NCBI RefSeq assembly: GCF_017808105.1
Contig: NZ_JADBHF010000015.1
Location: 18,000 to 81,999 of the forward strand
Direction of reading: 5' to 3'
Origin: Brevibacterium renqingii
GTDB taxonomy: Bacteria; Actinomycetota; Actinomycetes; Actinomycetales; Brevibacteriaceae
DNA: 64,000 bases
Shown: positions 16,299-24,932 of the stretch, one piece after another
Layout: each line of letters opens with the position of its first letter
How positions within the stretch are numbered: the first letter of the stretch is position 1
Made by a program: the position numbers and the translations under genes
The notes under the pieces: model-generated
The model's input: only the letters and a program-made list of their open reading frames with translations
Told to the model about the DNA's origin: nothing
Databases searched by the model: none

Positions 16299-17768
16299 AT
16301 GCCTATGCGCACTCCCACAGACACGCCTGCAACCAGCAGCCTCCGCCCGCGCCGTCGGCTCGGGCCGGCCAGCGCGCTCGGAGCCGCGGCCCTGACCAGC
16401 CTCGCGCTTGCCCTCGGTCCGAGCGCGACGCCGGCACAGGCGACCGAACTCGTTCCGCAGACCGAGGCCGAGGCCGAAGACCTCGTCGAAGACCGCCAGG
16501 CCGAGGACTCCAGCTCCCTGAACGAGAGCAATGTGCCCGACGGCATCAGCGTCGAAGAAGCGCGCGCCGCCGTCGACAAGTCCGACGAGATCACCACTGC
16601 CGACATCGAGTACGCCGCGGCTCTCGAGGACCTGCCCTCCAATGACGTCCCCGAAGACTTCTACAAGACACCGGACCAGCTGCCGGATGAGAACGGCGCC
16701 GTGGTCAAGCAGTCGCCGTCGACGTTCTACCTCGACCCGGTCAAGCTCATCAAGCACAACGCGAAGACCACGGCGTTCATGTACAAGACCACCGACGAGC
16801 AGGGCAATGCGCGTGCCGCCACCGCCACACTGCTCACCCCCGAAGGGGCAACAGGGACTGCGAAGGATGCGGTCGTCCTCTCCCCGGGGACGCAGGGCAC
16901 TGCCGACAAGTGCGCCCCGAGCCGACAGATGAGCATGGGCACCGAATACGAAGGCATCTCGGTCACCTCCGCATTGGCGGCGAAGCATCCGGTGATCGTG
17001 GTCGACTATATGGGCCTCGGCACCGAGGGCACGCACCACTACCTCAATCGCGTCGAAGAGGGACGGTCCGTGCTCGACGCGGCCAAAGCGGTTCAGAATG
17101 TCGAGGGAAGCGATATCAACGCTGATACGAAGCTCCAGCTGCGCGGCTATTCACAGGGCGGCCAATCGACTGCCTCGGCCATGGAGCTCGCCGAGGACTG
17201 GGCGCCCGGTCTCAACATCGCATCCGCCTCGGCGGGGGCCGTCCCAGCAGACCTGTACGACGCCGTCTCCAAGCTCTCCAGCGTATATACGGCGTTCCTC
17301 CTCTACGGCATCGACACCTTCGCCGAACAGAGCGGAGTCGAGCTCTCCGAGCACCTCAACCAGAAGGGGCTCGACGCCGTGGAGAGCGCCTCGAATCAGT
17401 GCACGATGGAGGCTCTTGTGAGCCACGCCTTCACCGACACGAGCACGCTGACGAAGGACGGCAGCTCATTCCAGGAGCTCGTCGACGAAGAGTTCCGACC
17501 GATCATCGACAAGCAGCTCCTGGGGAAGTCATCGATCCCCGACGTCCCCGTCCTCGTCAACCACAGCCGACTCGATGACGTGGTCCCGTTCGAGCAGGGA
17601 CGCGATCTCGCCTCGACGTGGTGCAAGGCCGGCAACCGTGTGGCCTTCGAGGACAATCTCGGACCCACACACGTCGGCGGCTACGTCGTCTCGCTGCCCC
17701 GAGTCGAGGCCTTCACCGATCGCACGTTCGCCGGCAAGGCTCCGCTCGACAGCTGCTGGCGGCTCTGA
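16299..17768 (+). CDS. LIP-family secreted lipase
   Basis: A 489-residue secretory lipase/esterase of the alpha/beta hydrolase fold. A signal peptide is visible: positively charged start, hydrophobic GAAALTSLALALG, cleavage near AQA-TE (about residue 48). The nucleophile elbow is GYSQGG. Downstream come VLVNHSRLDDVVPF (acid) and GPTHVGGY (His). The architecture fits the LIP (Candida antarctica lipase A-like) family found in Corynebacteriales and Brevibacteria, acting on extracellular triglycerides or esters. An Asp/Glu-rich 60-residue segment follows the signal peptide. ATGs at 16299 and 16305 are both possible starts. Confidence 0.87.
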   Translation: MPMRTPTDTPATSSLRPRRRLGPASALGAAALTSLALALGPSATPAQATELVPQTEAEAEDLVEDRQAEDSSSLNESNVPDGISVEEARAAVDKSDEITTADIEYAAALEDLPSNDVPEDFYKTPDQLPDENGAVVKQSPSTFYLDPVKLIKHNAKTTAFMYKTTDEQGNARAATATLLTPEGATGTAKDAVVLSPGTQGTADKCAPSRQMSMGTEYEGISVTSALAAKHPVIVVDYMGLGTEGTHHYLNRVEEGRSVLDAAKAVQNVEGSDINADTKLQLRGYSQGGQSTASAMELAEDWAPGLNIASASAGAVPADLYDAVSKLSSVYTAFLLYGIDTFAEQSGVELSEHLNQKGLDAVESASNQCTMEALVSHAFTDTSTLTKDGSSFQELVDEEFRPIIDKQLLGKSSIPDVPVLVNHSRLDDVVPFEQGRDLASTWCKAGNRVAFEDNLGPTHVGGYVVSLPRVEAFTDRTFAGKAPLDSCWRL

Positions 17769-17795
17769 GCGAGTCGGCAGCCTGAGCAGCTTCTC

Positions 17796-17835
17796 GCGGA
17801 GGCTCGCGCGGCTCTACATCGGCGCGAGCCTCCGC
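17796..17835. terminator. bidirectional terminator between lipase and amidase
   Basis: Perfect 14-bp arms GCGGAGGCTCGCGC (17796-17809) and GCGCGAGCCTCCGC (17822-17835) with a 12-base loop. It sits between two convergent genes, and its right arm is inside the last codons of the amidase gene. Confidence 0.75.
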
Positions 17836-19316
17836 CACGGCAGCAGCTGCTCGACCGCGGCGGCGACCTCGAAGGCCCGCCGGTCATCGTAGGGATGGGC
17901 GATGATCTGCACGCCGGTGGGGATCCCGCAGCCGACGAGACCCGAGGGCACATTGACGATCGGCACCCGATTGCAGATGTTGAACGGCATCGTCATGTGC
18001 GCCTGCCAGTAATGGTCGAGGCGCAACCCTCCGACGTCACCGTCCGAACCGTCCCGGCCGATACCGGTCGCATCGATCGTGATCCCGTCGAGGTAGCTGG
18101 CGTCGGCTTCCAACCCCGCCACCGCCGAGGTGGGCGCCAGGAGAACATCGAACCCGTCCATGGCGGCGGCCAGCTCGGCCTGGATCTGCGCCTCCATCGC
18201 GAGACCGTCGTACTGCGAGCGTCGCGCTGCCACAGCCTCGGCGTCGTCCATGAACCGCAGTGTGTAGTCGGCCAGAGTGTCCTCGTGCCCACGGGTCGCC
18301 GCCCGCATCCCCGGGGCGAGGATATTGCCGAAATGAGTGAACGCCGCTTCGAAGATCCGTTCGGCCGTCCATGGCATCTCGATCTCTTCGACGATCGCAC
18401 CGGCGGATCCGAGCGCCGAGGCGACCGCGCGGGTATTGGCGATGATGTCCTCCCCGACGGGGAAGTCCCCCAACCGCAGACACAGCGCGATCCGCCGGCC
18501 GTGCAGGCTTTCGACCACCTCGCCGGAGGCGGCATCGAAGCCGTCGAGGAATCCTGACGAATCGATCGTCGCATGGTCGCTGGCATCTAGCCCGACCATG
18601 ACTCGCGCGAGCAGGGCGGCATCGGCCACGGTGCGCGCCACCGGCCCGTCCCCGCGGTACCAGTCCGCAGCCAGCGGCTGCGCCCCGGGGACCCGGCCGT
18701 ACGGAGCCTTGAAGCCGACGGTGCCGGTGAAGGCGGCCGGCAGCCTCGTCGATCCGGCGATGTCCGAGGCCGTGGCCAGAGGAGCGAAGCCGGCGGCGAG
18801 CGCCGCACCCGATCCGCCCGACGACCCGCCCGGCGAGAGCTCGAGGTTCCACGGATTGCGCGTCACACCCCACATCGGTGAGTGCGTGATCGTCGCGCAG
18901 CTGAACTCCGGCGACGTCGCGCGGGCATGGACAGCCCCTCCTGCTGCGCGGATGCGGGCGATGATCGCCGCGTCCGCCTCGGCGATGGTGTCGCGTTCGT
19001 GGATGAGGCCTTGAGTCAGCTCGCGGCCTGCCAGGGCGTGCTTCTCCTTGGCGATCACGGGCAGTCCGAGCAGCGGACGGGTGGCGGCCGCCTCGGCGAG
19101 GTCGTCATCGGTGGCATTCGCGTAGAAGCGCTCGGCCTCCTTCGCCGAGGTGACCGCCTCCTCGACGACCTCGGTGACCGCATTGACCCGCTCGTCCTCG
19201 GCGGTGATGCGACCGATGTGCGCAGCGAGATGGTCGACAGGGGAGAGTTCCTTGGCACGGAACCGCGCGAGTGCCTCGGTGGCGGACAGGGTCCAGGATT
19301 CGGCGGCTGAGTTCAT
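17814..19316 (-). CDS. amidase (amidase signature family)
   Basis: A 500-residue amidase-signature hydrolase. The Ser-cisSer-Lys triad is visible: Lys in VIAKEKHALAG, the Gly/Ser-rich loop SPGGSSGGSGAALAAG, and the nucleophile in ASDIAGSTRLPA. The last loop is usually SDTGGSIR in relatives; here Ile-Ala replace Thr-Gly, but the Ser is kept. The start at 19316 follows GGTGA. The substrate is unknown; it could be an aliphatic or aryl amide, or an amino-acid amide. It stands alone, convergent with the lipase gene. Confidence 0.88.
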   Translation of the reverse strand: MNSAAESWTLSATEALARFRAKELSPVDHLAAHIGRITAEDERVNAVTEVVEEAVTSAKEAERFYANATDDDLAEAAATRPLLGLPVIAKEKHALAGRELTQGLIHERDTIAEADAAIIARIRAAGGAVHARATSPEFSCATITHSPMWGVTRNPWNLELSPGGSSGGSGAALAAGFAPLATASDIAGSTRLPAAFTGTVGFKAPYGRVPGAQPLAADWYRGDGPVARTVADAALLARVMVGLDASDHATIDSSGFLDGFDAASGEVVESLHGRRIALCLRLGDFPVGEDIIANTRAVASALGSAGAIVEEIEMPWTAERIFEAAFTHFGNILAPGMRAATRGHEDTLADYTLRFMDDAEAVAARRSQYDGLAMEAQIQAELAAAMDGFDVLLAPTSAVAGLEADASYLDGITIDATGIGRDGSDGDVGGLRLDHYWQAHMTMPFNICNRVPIVNVPSGLVGCGIPTGVQIIAHPYDDRRAFEVAAAVEQLLPWRRLAPM

Positions 19317-19678
19317 GAGATCACCTCGGCGTGAGTTCGACAGTCGGGCCCGGAACGGGCGTTGCTCATACGGTATCGCTCGACCGCGGCTCGGCGACGG
19401 AGCGTCCCACCGCTGCGATGAAGTCCTGCTGTGGTGGTGGGGCCGCTCCGTCGCAAAGAATCCGCTCTGCGCTTCAATCGACATCGATCCGCGTCAGTGC
19501 CGACGAGTAGAGTCGCCGTCAAATCGACCCTGAATGAATCATTTGCCTTGATCTGCACTTCAAACGCCAACGAAGCCGTTTCGAATCGAATGATTTTCGA
19601 AGTTTCTATTGTTTTATCCAACTTGACCGTCTAGAATGAGAACAAGAGACCTTCAACGACGAACGGAACTCGCCAGCG
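19317..19678. other. intergenic region, amidase to HNH gene
   Basis: 362 bases between divergent genes. GC drops sharply over 19530-19640, where a promoter for the HNH gene is readable. No small gene is supported. Confidence 0.5.
19609..19637 (+). promoter_or_regulatory. putative promoter of the DUF222-HNH gene
   Basis: TTGTTT (19609-19614), a 17-base spacer and TAGAAT (19632-19637) resemble -35 and -10 hexamers. They lie in an AT-rich patch 42 bases before the start codon. Confidence 0.45.
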
Positions 19679-21880
19679 ATGACCTTCACCCCCGACCGCA
19701 AGCGACGCAAGTCAGGAAAGCGCGACCGTCGTGCCGCCGCTGACTCGCGCAGCGGAGCGAGCAGAAGGCCGCCGATCAATTCGAGCCCCGCGGATTTCAC
19801 CGACCTCCCGCCCTGCGCTGCTCAAGAATCCGCGGACAACGCACTCGTGCAGCCCGAAGCCGAGTCACCGCGCCCTGCATCTCTGGCGGAACAGCTCAAG
19901 TCAGCCGGACTCGACCTCAGCGACCACTGCCTCGCCGAGATGTTCAACGCCCTTGACCCTGTGCCGACCGACGACGCCCTATCGACCGACGACAAAGAAT
20001 CACGCGACGATACATCGGCTGCCGACGGCGAGCATCCGACCGAAGCCGTCGAACCAGCGTTCTCCGCCGAGGCTGAGCCGAATGCACAGACGGGTTCGAC
20101 TGCACACACAGATCCGACCGCACAGTTCGAAACGAATGAGCAGACCAGCTCAACCACGCAGCCCGAAACCGCCGAGCCTGCGAACGCGATCACCGGAAGC
20201 AGCAACGGCACAGCTCCCGTCGCTGCTCAGTCCGAGGCTGGAGACGATTCTCAGCGACCCGCCTCGCAGCACCCGATCCTCACCGACGCAGCTTGGAACG
20301 ACCTCGTCGCGACCGCTCCCGAGATCACTGACTCGATCGCCTCGCTGACCGGACTGGTCGGAGCGCTTCGGGCATTCGACCGGCCGATGGGGCCGAGCGA
20401 GGCCCTGCAGGTCATCGATGGCGCGGAGGCACTGCGTCGGATCAGTGAGTCCCTGTCCACTTTGGCGCTGGCCGTCTACGAACGCGTCGGCACGCCCGCA
20501 GACAGTGGCGCCAAGTCGACCAAGGCGCTCATCCAGGAACGCCTCAATCTCTCGGGTCGAGAAGCGAATCGCCGCGCAAAGCTGGCAGAGAATCTTGGGG
20601 GACGTGTCGCCCTCGATGGCCAACCGCTCGAGCCCGAGCACCCACTCGTTGCCGAGCAGCTCCACCTCGGCACCCTGCCGGCCGAGCATCTCACTGTCAT
20701 CGAAGACTGCCTCAAGGCGCTGCCCGCGTGGGTGGACCAGGAGACGAAATCCCGAGTGGAATCCGACCTCGTGAAGTACGCGGCGTCGGTGACTGTCAGC
20801 GAGCTCCGCGACATCTTCCGTCGGATGCTCGCTCTTATCGACCCCGACGGTGCGGAGCCGCTCGACCCCAGCGATCGTTCCGCCTATTTCGTCACCGCCC
20901 GTCCCAAACGCAACGGTGACTGGAGGCTGGAGGGCGTCCTCGATCCCGTAGCGGGATCCGAGCTTCATGGGCTGCTGACATCGCGGATCCAATCCGGCAA
21001 AGGCAATACATCGAGCACAGCGGGAGCAGGGCCCACGAACGCCGCGGCGGCCGTTGCCGAGGGCGAAGACGCTCCAGCATTCGCCCCGAACGCCGGAGTC
21101 GGTCAGGCTCGCGGCGAGGAACGGTTCGAACCGATCGACGCCGTACTCGCCGGAGACCGTTTCGATGCACCCCCGTGGGCCGTCGTCGAGGCTGCCGGTG
21201 AGGCCGAGGCCGATAGGGCCGATTCCGACCGTTCCATTCCTGCCGGTCACGGTGTCCGCGCCGACGGTGCGGCCGTTGATCTCATGAGCGAGCAGCCCGG
21301 CGCGAGGGTCTGGATCTACGAGCGTTTCGCCACTCTCATCTCGCGCATCAGCATGAAGGAAGCTGCCAAGGGTTCACCTTATGCTCTCGTCGTCACAGCC
21401 AAGGCGTCTGATGTCGCCGACGGCACCGGCGAAGCCACCACAGGCTCCGGCGACCGCTTCCCGATGGGCGACATCACCCGGCGCGGCCTCAACGGCACGG
21501 TCTTCTTCCATTTTATGGACGAAAAGGCTCGCACGGTGGAAGTCTGCACGGATCAGCGCTTCGCCAATAAGAAGCAGACCGCGATCGTCACCGCCCGGGA
21601 TCGCGGATGTGTGTTCCCCGGCTGCGACGCACCAGCGGGATGGTGCGACGTGAACCATGTCGTGCCGTACGCCAGGGGCGGTGAGACCGACATCAACAAC
21701 ATGTGCCTGCTCTGCTCCTATCACCACCACCTCATGGACCGCTCCGACTGGGAAGTCCTCATGCTCACTGACGGGCGGCCGGCCTGGCGCCCGCCGGAGA
21801 GCATCGACCCCGCTCGCGCTCTCATCCTGCACTCACGGTTCATCACCGACGACATCATCGACGGTCTCTTCGGCACGTAG
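19679..21880 (+). CDS. DUF222 domain and HNH endonuclease protein (13E12-repeat type)
   Basis: 733 residues. Residues 1-20 are basic. About 20-205 is a low-complexity Ala/Glu/Thr/Gln-rich segment, probably disordered. DUF222 covers about 210-430. A second variable linker is followed by the C-terminal HNH nuclease: RGCVFPGCDAP, DVNHVVPYARGGETD, NNMCLLCSYHHHLMD, with zinc-binding Cys pairs and the HNH His residues intact. The family is multi-copy in actinobacteria and associated with mobile or repeat sequences; no function has been firmly established. The N-terminal segment is unusually long and has imperfect Thr-x-Gln repeats. Confidence 0.9.
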   Translation: MTFTPDRKRRKSGKRDRRAAADSRSGASRRPPINSSPADFTDLPPCAAQESADNALVQPEAESPRPASLAEQLKSAGLDLSDHCLAEMFNALDPVPTDDALSTDDKESRDDTSAADGEHPTEAVEPAFSAEAEPNAQTGSTAHTDPTAQFETNEQTSSTTQPETAEPANAITGSSNGTAPVAAQSEAGDDSQRPASQHPILTDAAWNDLVATAPEITDSIASLTGLVGALRAFDRPMGPSEALQVIDGAEALRRISESLSTLALAVYERVGTPADSGAKSTKALIQERLNLSGREANRRAKLAENLGGRVALDGQPLEPEHPLVAEQLHLGTLPAEHLTVIEDCLKALPAWVDQETKSRVESDLVKYAASVTVSELRDIFRRMLALIDPDGAEPLDPSDRSAYFVTARPKRNGDWRLEGVLDPVAGSELHGLLTSRIQSGKGNTSSTAGAGPTNAAAAVAEGEDAPAFAPNAGVGQARGEERFEPIDAVLAGDRFDAPPWAVVEAAGEAEADRADSDRSIPAGHGVRADGAAVDLMSEQPGARVWIYERFATLISRISMKEAAKGSPYALVVTAKASDVADGTGEATTGSGDRFPMGDITRRGLNGTVFFHFMDEKARTVEVCTDQRFANKKQTAIVTARDRGCVFPGCDAPAGWCDVNHVVPYARGGETDINNMCLLCSYHHHLMDRSDWEVLMLTDGRPAWRPPESIDPARALILHSRFITDDIIDGLFGT

Positions 21881-22127
21881 CCCTGCTCGGTCGCTCAATG
21901 GCACCGTTGTGTCTTCATCTCGGGTGAGTACGCAGGGCGCAATCTGCGCCCACAATCACAATCTGCGTCCGCACCGCAGTCTGGCCCCACGGCCGCCGCC
22001 CTGCCGACCATATTTGGTCCATGCTTCAGGACGCGAGCAGATGCATGAGACGCGAAAAGACGCAGCCGCGCACTGAAGCCGGTGCGAAATATGGCCAGTC
22101 GGCCTCACAGCGCGAGCGGGCACGCCG

Positions 22128-22604
22128 TCACCGAAAAGGATCCGTGACTTCGCTCAGCTCGGCGAGCAGCCGGCGCAGCGTGTCGAATGACCCGTCCCCG
22201 AGGTGGCTCCTCCATTCATCTTCAACCTCGGCCTCCGACCGACGGGCAACAGCGATGACCTCATACCCTCGGTCAGTGATGGTGATGAGCTTGGCACGTC
22301 CGTCCTCGGGGTCGGGCGAACGTCGCAAGAAGCCACCTGTGATGAGTTCGTCGACGAGGTAGGCAGCACTCTGCTTCGTCAGCTGCGCAGACTCAGCGAG
22401 CTCGGTCAGTCGTGAACCCTCGGGGCTCACTCGCTCGAACAGCCGTGCCTGCGACAGGGTGATCGTGTACCCGGCTGCTTCGACGGCGGCCATCGACCGC
22501 ATCTCCGTTTGCCGGTAGGCGAGGAAGGCCAGCATCCCGAGGCTCGGCTGCCCGCTCGGACGGGACTGCCGGTCTGAACCCGACTGCGCGCTCTGTTCAC
22601 CCAT
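22128..22604 (-). CDS. MarR-family transcriptional regulator
   Basis: A 158-residue MarR regulator. The winged helix has TELAESAQLTKQSAAYLVDELI as recognition region and the beta-wing FLRRSPDPEDGRAKLITITDRG. The start at 22604 is preferred over 22610 because GGGGGA then lies 7 bases upstream. It is divergent from a mycothiol-type protein gene, with a perfect MarR-style palindrome between them, so it probably represses that gene and itself. Confidence 0.9.
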   Translation of the reverse strand: MGEQSAQSGSDRQSRPSGQPSLGMLAFLAYRQTEMRSMAAVEAAGYTITLSQARLFERVSPEGSRLTELAESAQLTKQSAAYLVDELITGGFLRRSPDPEDGRAKLITITDRGYEVIAVARRSEAEVEDEWRSHLGDGSFDTLRRLLAELSEVTDPFR

Positions 22605-22656
22605 CAGCATTCCCCCACTGCTCGAAACAGCTCTTGTGCCGCTTTACTGCGGCTCT

Positions 22657-22680
22657 TATAATAGTCAGACTATCTGACTA
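22657..22680 (+). promoter_or_regulatory. promoter with MarR operator
   Basis: A TATAAT -10 element (22657-22662) abuts the perfect inverted repeat TAGTCAGA-CTA-TCTGACTA (22662-22680). Repressor binding there would block the promoter. Confidence 0.75.
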
Positions 22681-22724
22681 CTATTGTTCATTCCACCGCC
22701 CTCACCGATCACTCGAAACCTGAA

Positions 22725-22842
22725 CCGGGCCGCCCCACGCAGACGGGCCGTCCCATACAGACGGTCCATCCCACGTAGACGGTCCGCCCCACGCAGACGG
22801 GCCGTCCCATGCGGACGGTCCATCCCACACAGCATCCCACAC
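22725..22842. repeat. 18-bp tandem repeat array (five full copies plus partials)
   Basis: Five copies of an 18-mer, consensus AGACGGKCCRTCCCACRC, lie head to tail at 22741-22830. Partial copies are on the left (22725-22740) and right (22831-22842). The copies differ at only a few positions. The array fills the leader between the MarR-controlled promoter and the gene at 22876. Confidence 0.9.
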
Positions 22843-22875
22843 AGATGGAACGCCCTTCACAGAGGAGAAAGCATC

Positions 22876-23520
22876 ATGGACGATGCACTGTGGTCCACCG
22901 TCGAAGCCGAACGCCTCAGCCTGGCCGATACGCTCGACTCACTCACTCCCGAGCAGTGGACGACCCAGTCCCTGTGCTCCGAATGGAGCGTGCGGGACGT
23001 AACAGCGCACTTGGCCATGACACCGACCGCGCCCACATTGGGACAGATCATCGTCGGCCTCATCCGCTCCCGCGGCGACATCTGGGCCTTCGGCCGGGAC
23101 CTCGCCCGCGACTACGCACACCGCCCCACCGAGGAGATCATCACTGAACTCAGGCGCACCGCCGCCGCCCGGCATCTGCCGCCGCTGACCAGCCCGGACA
23201 ATGCGCTGCTCGATGTCCTCGTCCACGGTCAGGACATCGTCCGCCCTTTGGGAATGACTCGCGCCATCCCCACGTCCGCGGGCCTCGCCGCGCTCCACCA
23301 CGCCTGGTCGATGGGCTGGCCCTTCCACGCACGACGACGCCTGCGCGGCATCCGGCTCACCGCCACGGACGCGGACCTCATCGTCGGATCGGGCGTACCA
23401 GTCGAGGGCCGCCTCGGCGATCTGCTCCTGCTCGTCACTGGTCGCACCGAAGCAGCGCTGCCGCACCTGTCCGGACCGGGAATCTCTCTGCTCAATTCAC
23501 CACCTCTCTTAAGGAAATGA
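22876..23520 (+). CDS. maleylpyruvate isomerase/mycothiol-dependent family protein
   Basis: 214 residues with an N-terminal DinB-like four-helix segment: LWSTVEAERLSLADTLDSL, then WTTQSLCSEWSVRDVTAHL. The latter matches the TIGR03083 maleylpyruvate isomerase family N-terminal domain, with metal-ligand His in TAHL and in VHGQDIVRPLG. The family uses mycothiol or related thiols in actinobacteria, but most members are of unknown substrate. AGAGGAG lies 6 bases upstream of the start. It is divergent from MarR and overlaps or abuts the next membrane-protein gene. Confidence 0.82.
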   Translation: MDDALWSTVEAERLSLADTLDSLTPEQWTTQSLCSEWSVRDVTAHLAMTPTAPTLGQIIVGLIRSRGDIWAFGRDLARDYAHRPTEEIITELRRTAAARHLPPLTSPDNALLDVLVHGQDIVRPLGMTRAIPTSAGLAALHHAWSMGWPFHARRRLRGIRLTATDADLIVGSGVPVEGRLGDLLLLVTGRTEAALPHLSGPGISLLNSPPLLRK

Positions 23521-23525
23521 TCATC

Positions 23526-23852
23526 ATGGTCGCCATCATCACCGCACTCGGGGCCTTCTGGCTCGGCTGTCTGCTCCGCTCGAGGTTGGCCGCCCATCTC
23601 ATCTATGCCGTCGCCTATCTGTGGGCGTTCGTCTTCCAGACTCTGTACCTGTTGCTGGCCAGCCTCGAAGGAGGCAGCGACCCGGCGTTCTCCCCGGGCA
23701 CGTTCCCCTTGGAGTACGGTCTGGTCACCCTCGGGGTGCTCGTCATCGGCTTCGCTCTGGTCGAGGCCGGCCACCGGCTGCGGACCCGACTGCGTCACCG
23801 CCGGAGCCTCCGCGCGGAAGGGACGGCGGACGGCGGGCTGGCGACTGCATAA
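23526..23852 (+). CDS. small membrane protein of unknown function
   Basis: A 108-residue protein with three hydrophobic helices (about 1-17, 22-45, 68-90) and a basic C-terminal tail RTRLRHRRSLR. An ATG at 23517 would overlap the previous stop (ATGA); the ATG at 23526 is better spaced from AAGGA. It is co-transcribed with the maleylpyruvate isomerase-like gene under the MarR-type promoter. No family was recognised. Confidence 0.65.
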   Translation: MVAIITALGAFWLGCLLRSRLAAHLIYAVAYLWAFVFQTLYLLLASLEGGSDPAFSPGTFPLEYGLVTLGVLVIGFALVEAGHRLRTRLRHRRSLRAEGTADGGLATA

Positions 23853-23885
23853 GGGATTCTCAGTCGTCGCAAATAGACTGAGTCC

Positions 23886-24812
23886 ATGCCTGCAGTTCCC
23901 ACGAGCGCAACGCTCGCCGACACCGCCCTGCCGCACGACATCTCGGCGGCGATCCCGAGTCCGAGCATCTCGAGCTTCCAGCTCGGCCCGCTGACGATCC
24001 ACTTCTATGCGCTGTGCATCCTCGTGGGCATCATCATCGCGATCGTCCTGACCAATCGCCGTCTGACCGCACGCGGAGTCGAGGACTGGCAGGTGCTCGA
24101 CATCGCGACCCTGGCCGTGCCGATGGCCATCGTCTTCGCCCGCATCTACCACGTCATCACGCACTACACGGACTACTTCGGCCCTGGCCGCAACCCGTGG
24201 AACCCCTTCGAACCCGGATCCGTGTGGGCGATCTGGGAGGGAGGCATCGCGATCTTCGGTTCGCTCATCGGCGGCACCCTGGGCGCTTGGATCATGTGCC
24301 GCCGGCTCGGCCTCAAGCTCACGACGCTGCTCGATGCCCTCGCTCCCGGCCTCATCCTCGCCCAGGCATGCGGACGCTTCGGCAACTGGTTCAACCAGGA
24401 ACTCTTCGGCCTGCCGACCACCCTGCCCTGGGGGCTCGAGATCGATCCGGGCAATCCGGCGATCCCGCTCGGCACTCCCCCGGGCACTCTGTTCCACCCG
24501 ACGTTCCTCTACGAGGTCATCTGGAACAGCCTCGGCGCTCTGGTCCTGCTCTACCTCTCTCGCCACATCTTCTTCCAGTGGGGACGGCTCTTCGCCGTCT
24601 ACCTCATGTGGTACGGCGCCGGCCGCATCGTCTGGGAGTCCATCCGCCTCGACCCCAGCTTCGTCATCCTCGGTCTGCGCACGAACGTCTGGGGCGCGAT
24701 CGGAGCCGTGGCGCTGGGCGTGGCCATCATGCTCGTGCAGTGGAAGCGCCACCCCGAACCCGAGGAATCACCGTTCATCAAGGGACGTGAACCGCAGCCG
24801 GCCGAATCCTGA
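23886..24812 (+). CDS. lgt: prolipoprotein diacylglyceryl transferase Lgt
   Basis: Transfers diacylglycerol from phosphatidylglycerol to the lipobox Cys of prolipoproteins at the membrane. 308 residues with seven hydrophobic helices. It has the Lgt signature CGRFGNWFNQELFG, the early FYALCILVGI helix, EGGIAIFGSLIGG, and a C-terminal YLMWYGAGRIVWESIRLD. A substrate of this enzyme is encoded in the same window (lipoprotein at 36638-37219). It lacks the trp genes that often neighbour lgt. Confidence 0.95.
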   Translation: MPAVPTSATLADTALPHDISAAIPSPSISSFQLGPLTIHFYALCILVGIIIAIVLTNRRLTARGVEDWQVLDIATLAVPMAIVFARIYHVITHYTDYFGPGRNPWNPFEPGSVWAIWEGGIAIFGSLIGGTLGAWIMCRRLGLKLTTLLDALAPGLILAQACGRFGNWFNQELFGLPTTLPWGLEIDPGNPAIPLGTPPGTLFHPTFLYEVIWNSLGALVLLYLSRHIFFQWGRLFAVYLMWYGAGRIVWESIRLDPSFVILGLRTNVWGAIGAVALGVAIMLVQWKRHPEPEESPFIKGREPQPAES

Positions 24813-24932
24813 GACTCACCCTCGTCGAGGCGGCTCCCCCACGAGCGCCGTCACCTGGATCATGAGGGATCCGGGCCAGACCGTGGAATCCGGCCAGACC
24901 GTCCTTCACCTGGATCGGGTCACGGACGGAAT

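Noticed and set aside
19679..21880. Interpreting the DUF222-HNH gene as a defence system
   Set aside because: It stands alone with no methylase or other partner; the family is multi-copy in actinobacteria and not a known defence module.
22725..22842. Possible CRISPR array
   Set aside because: The 18-base repeats are contiguous with no unique spacers, and no cas gene is nearby.
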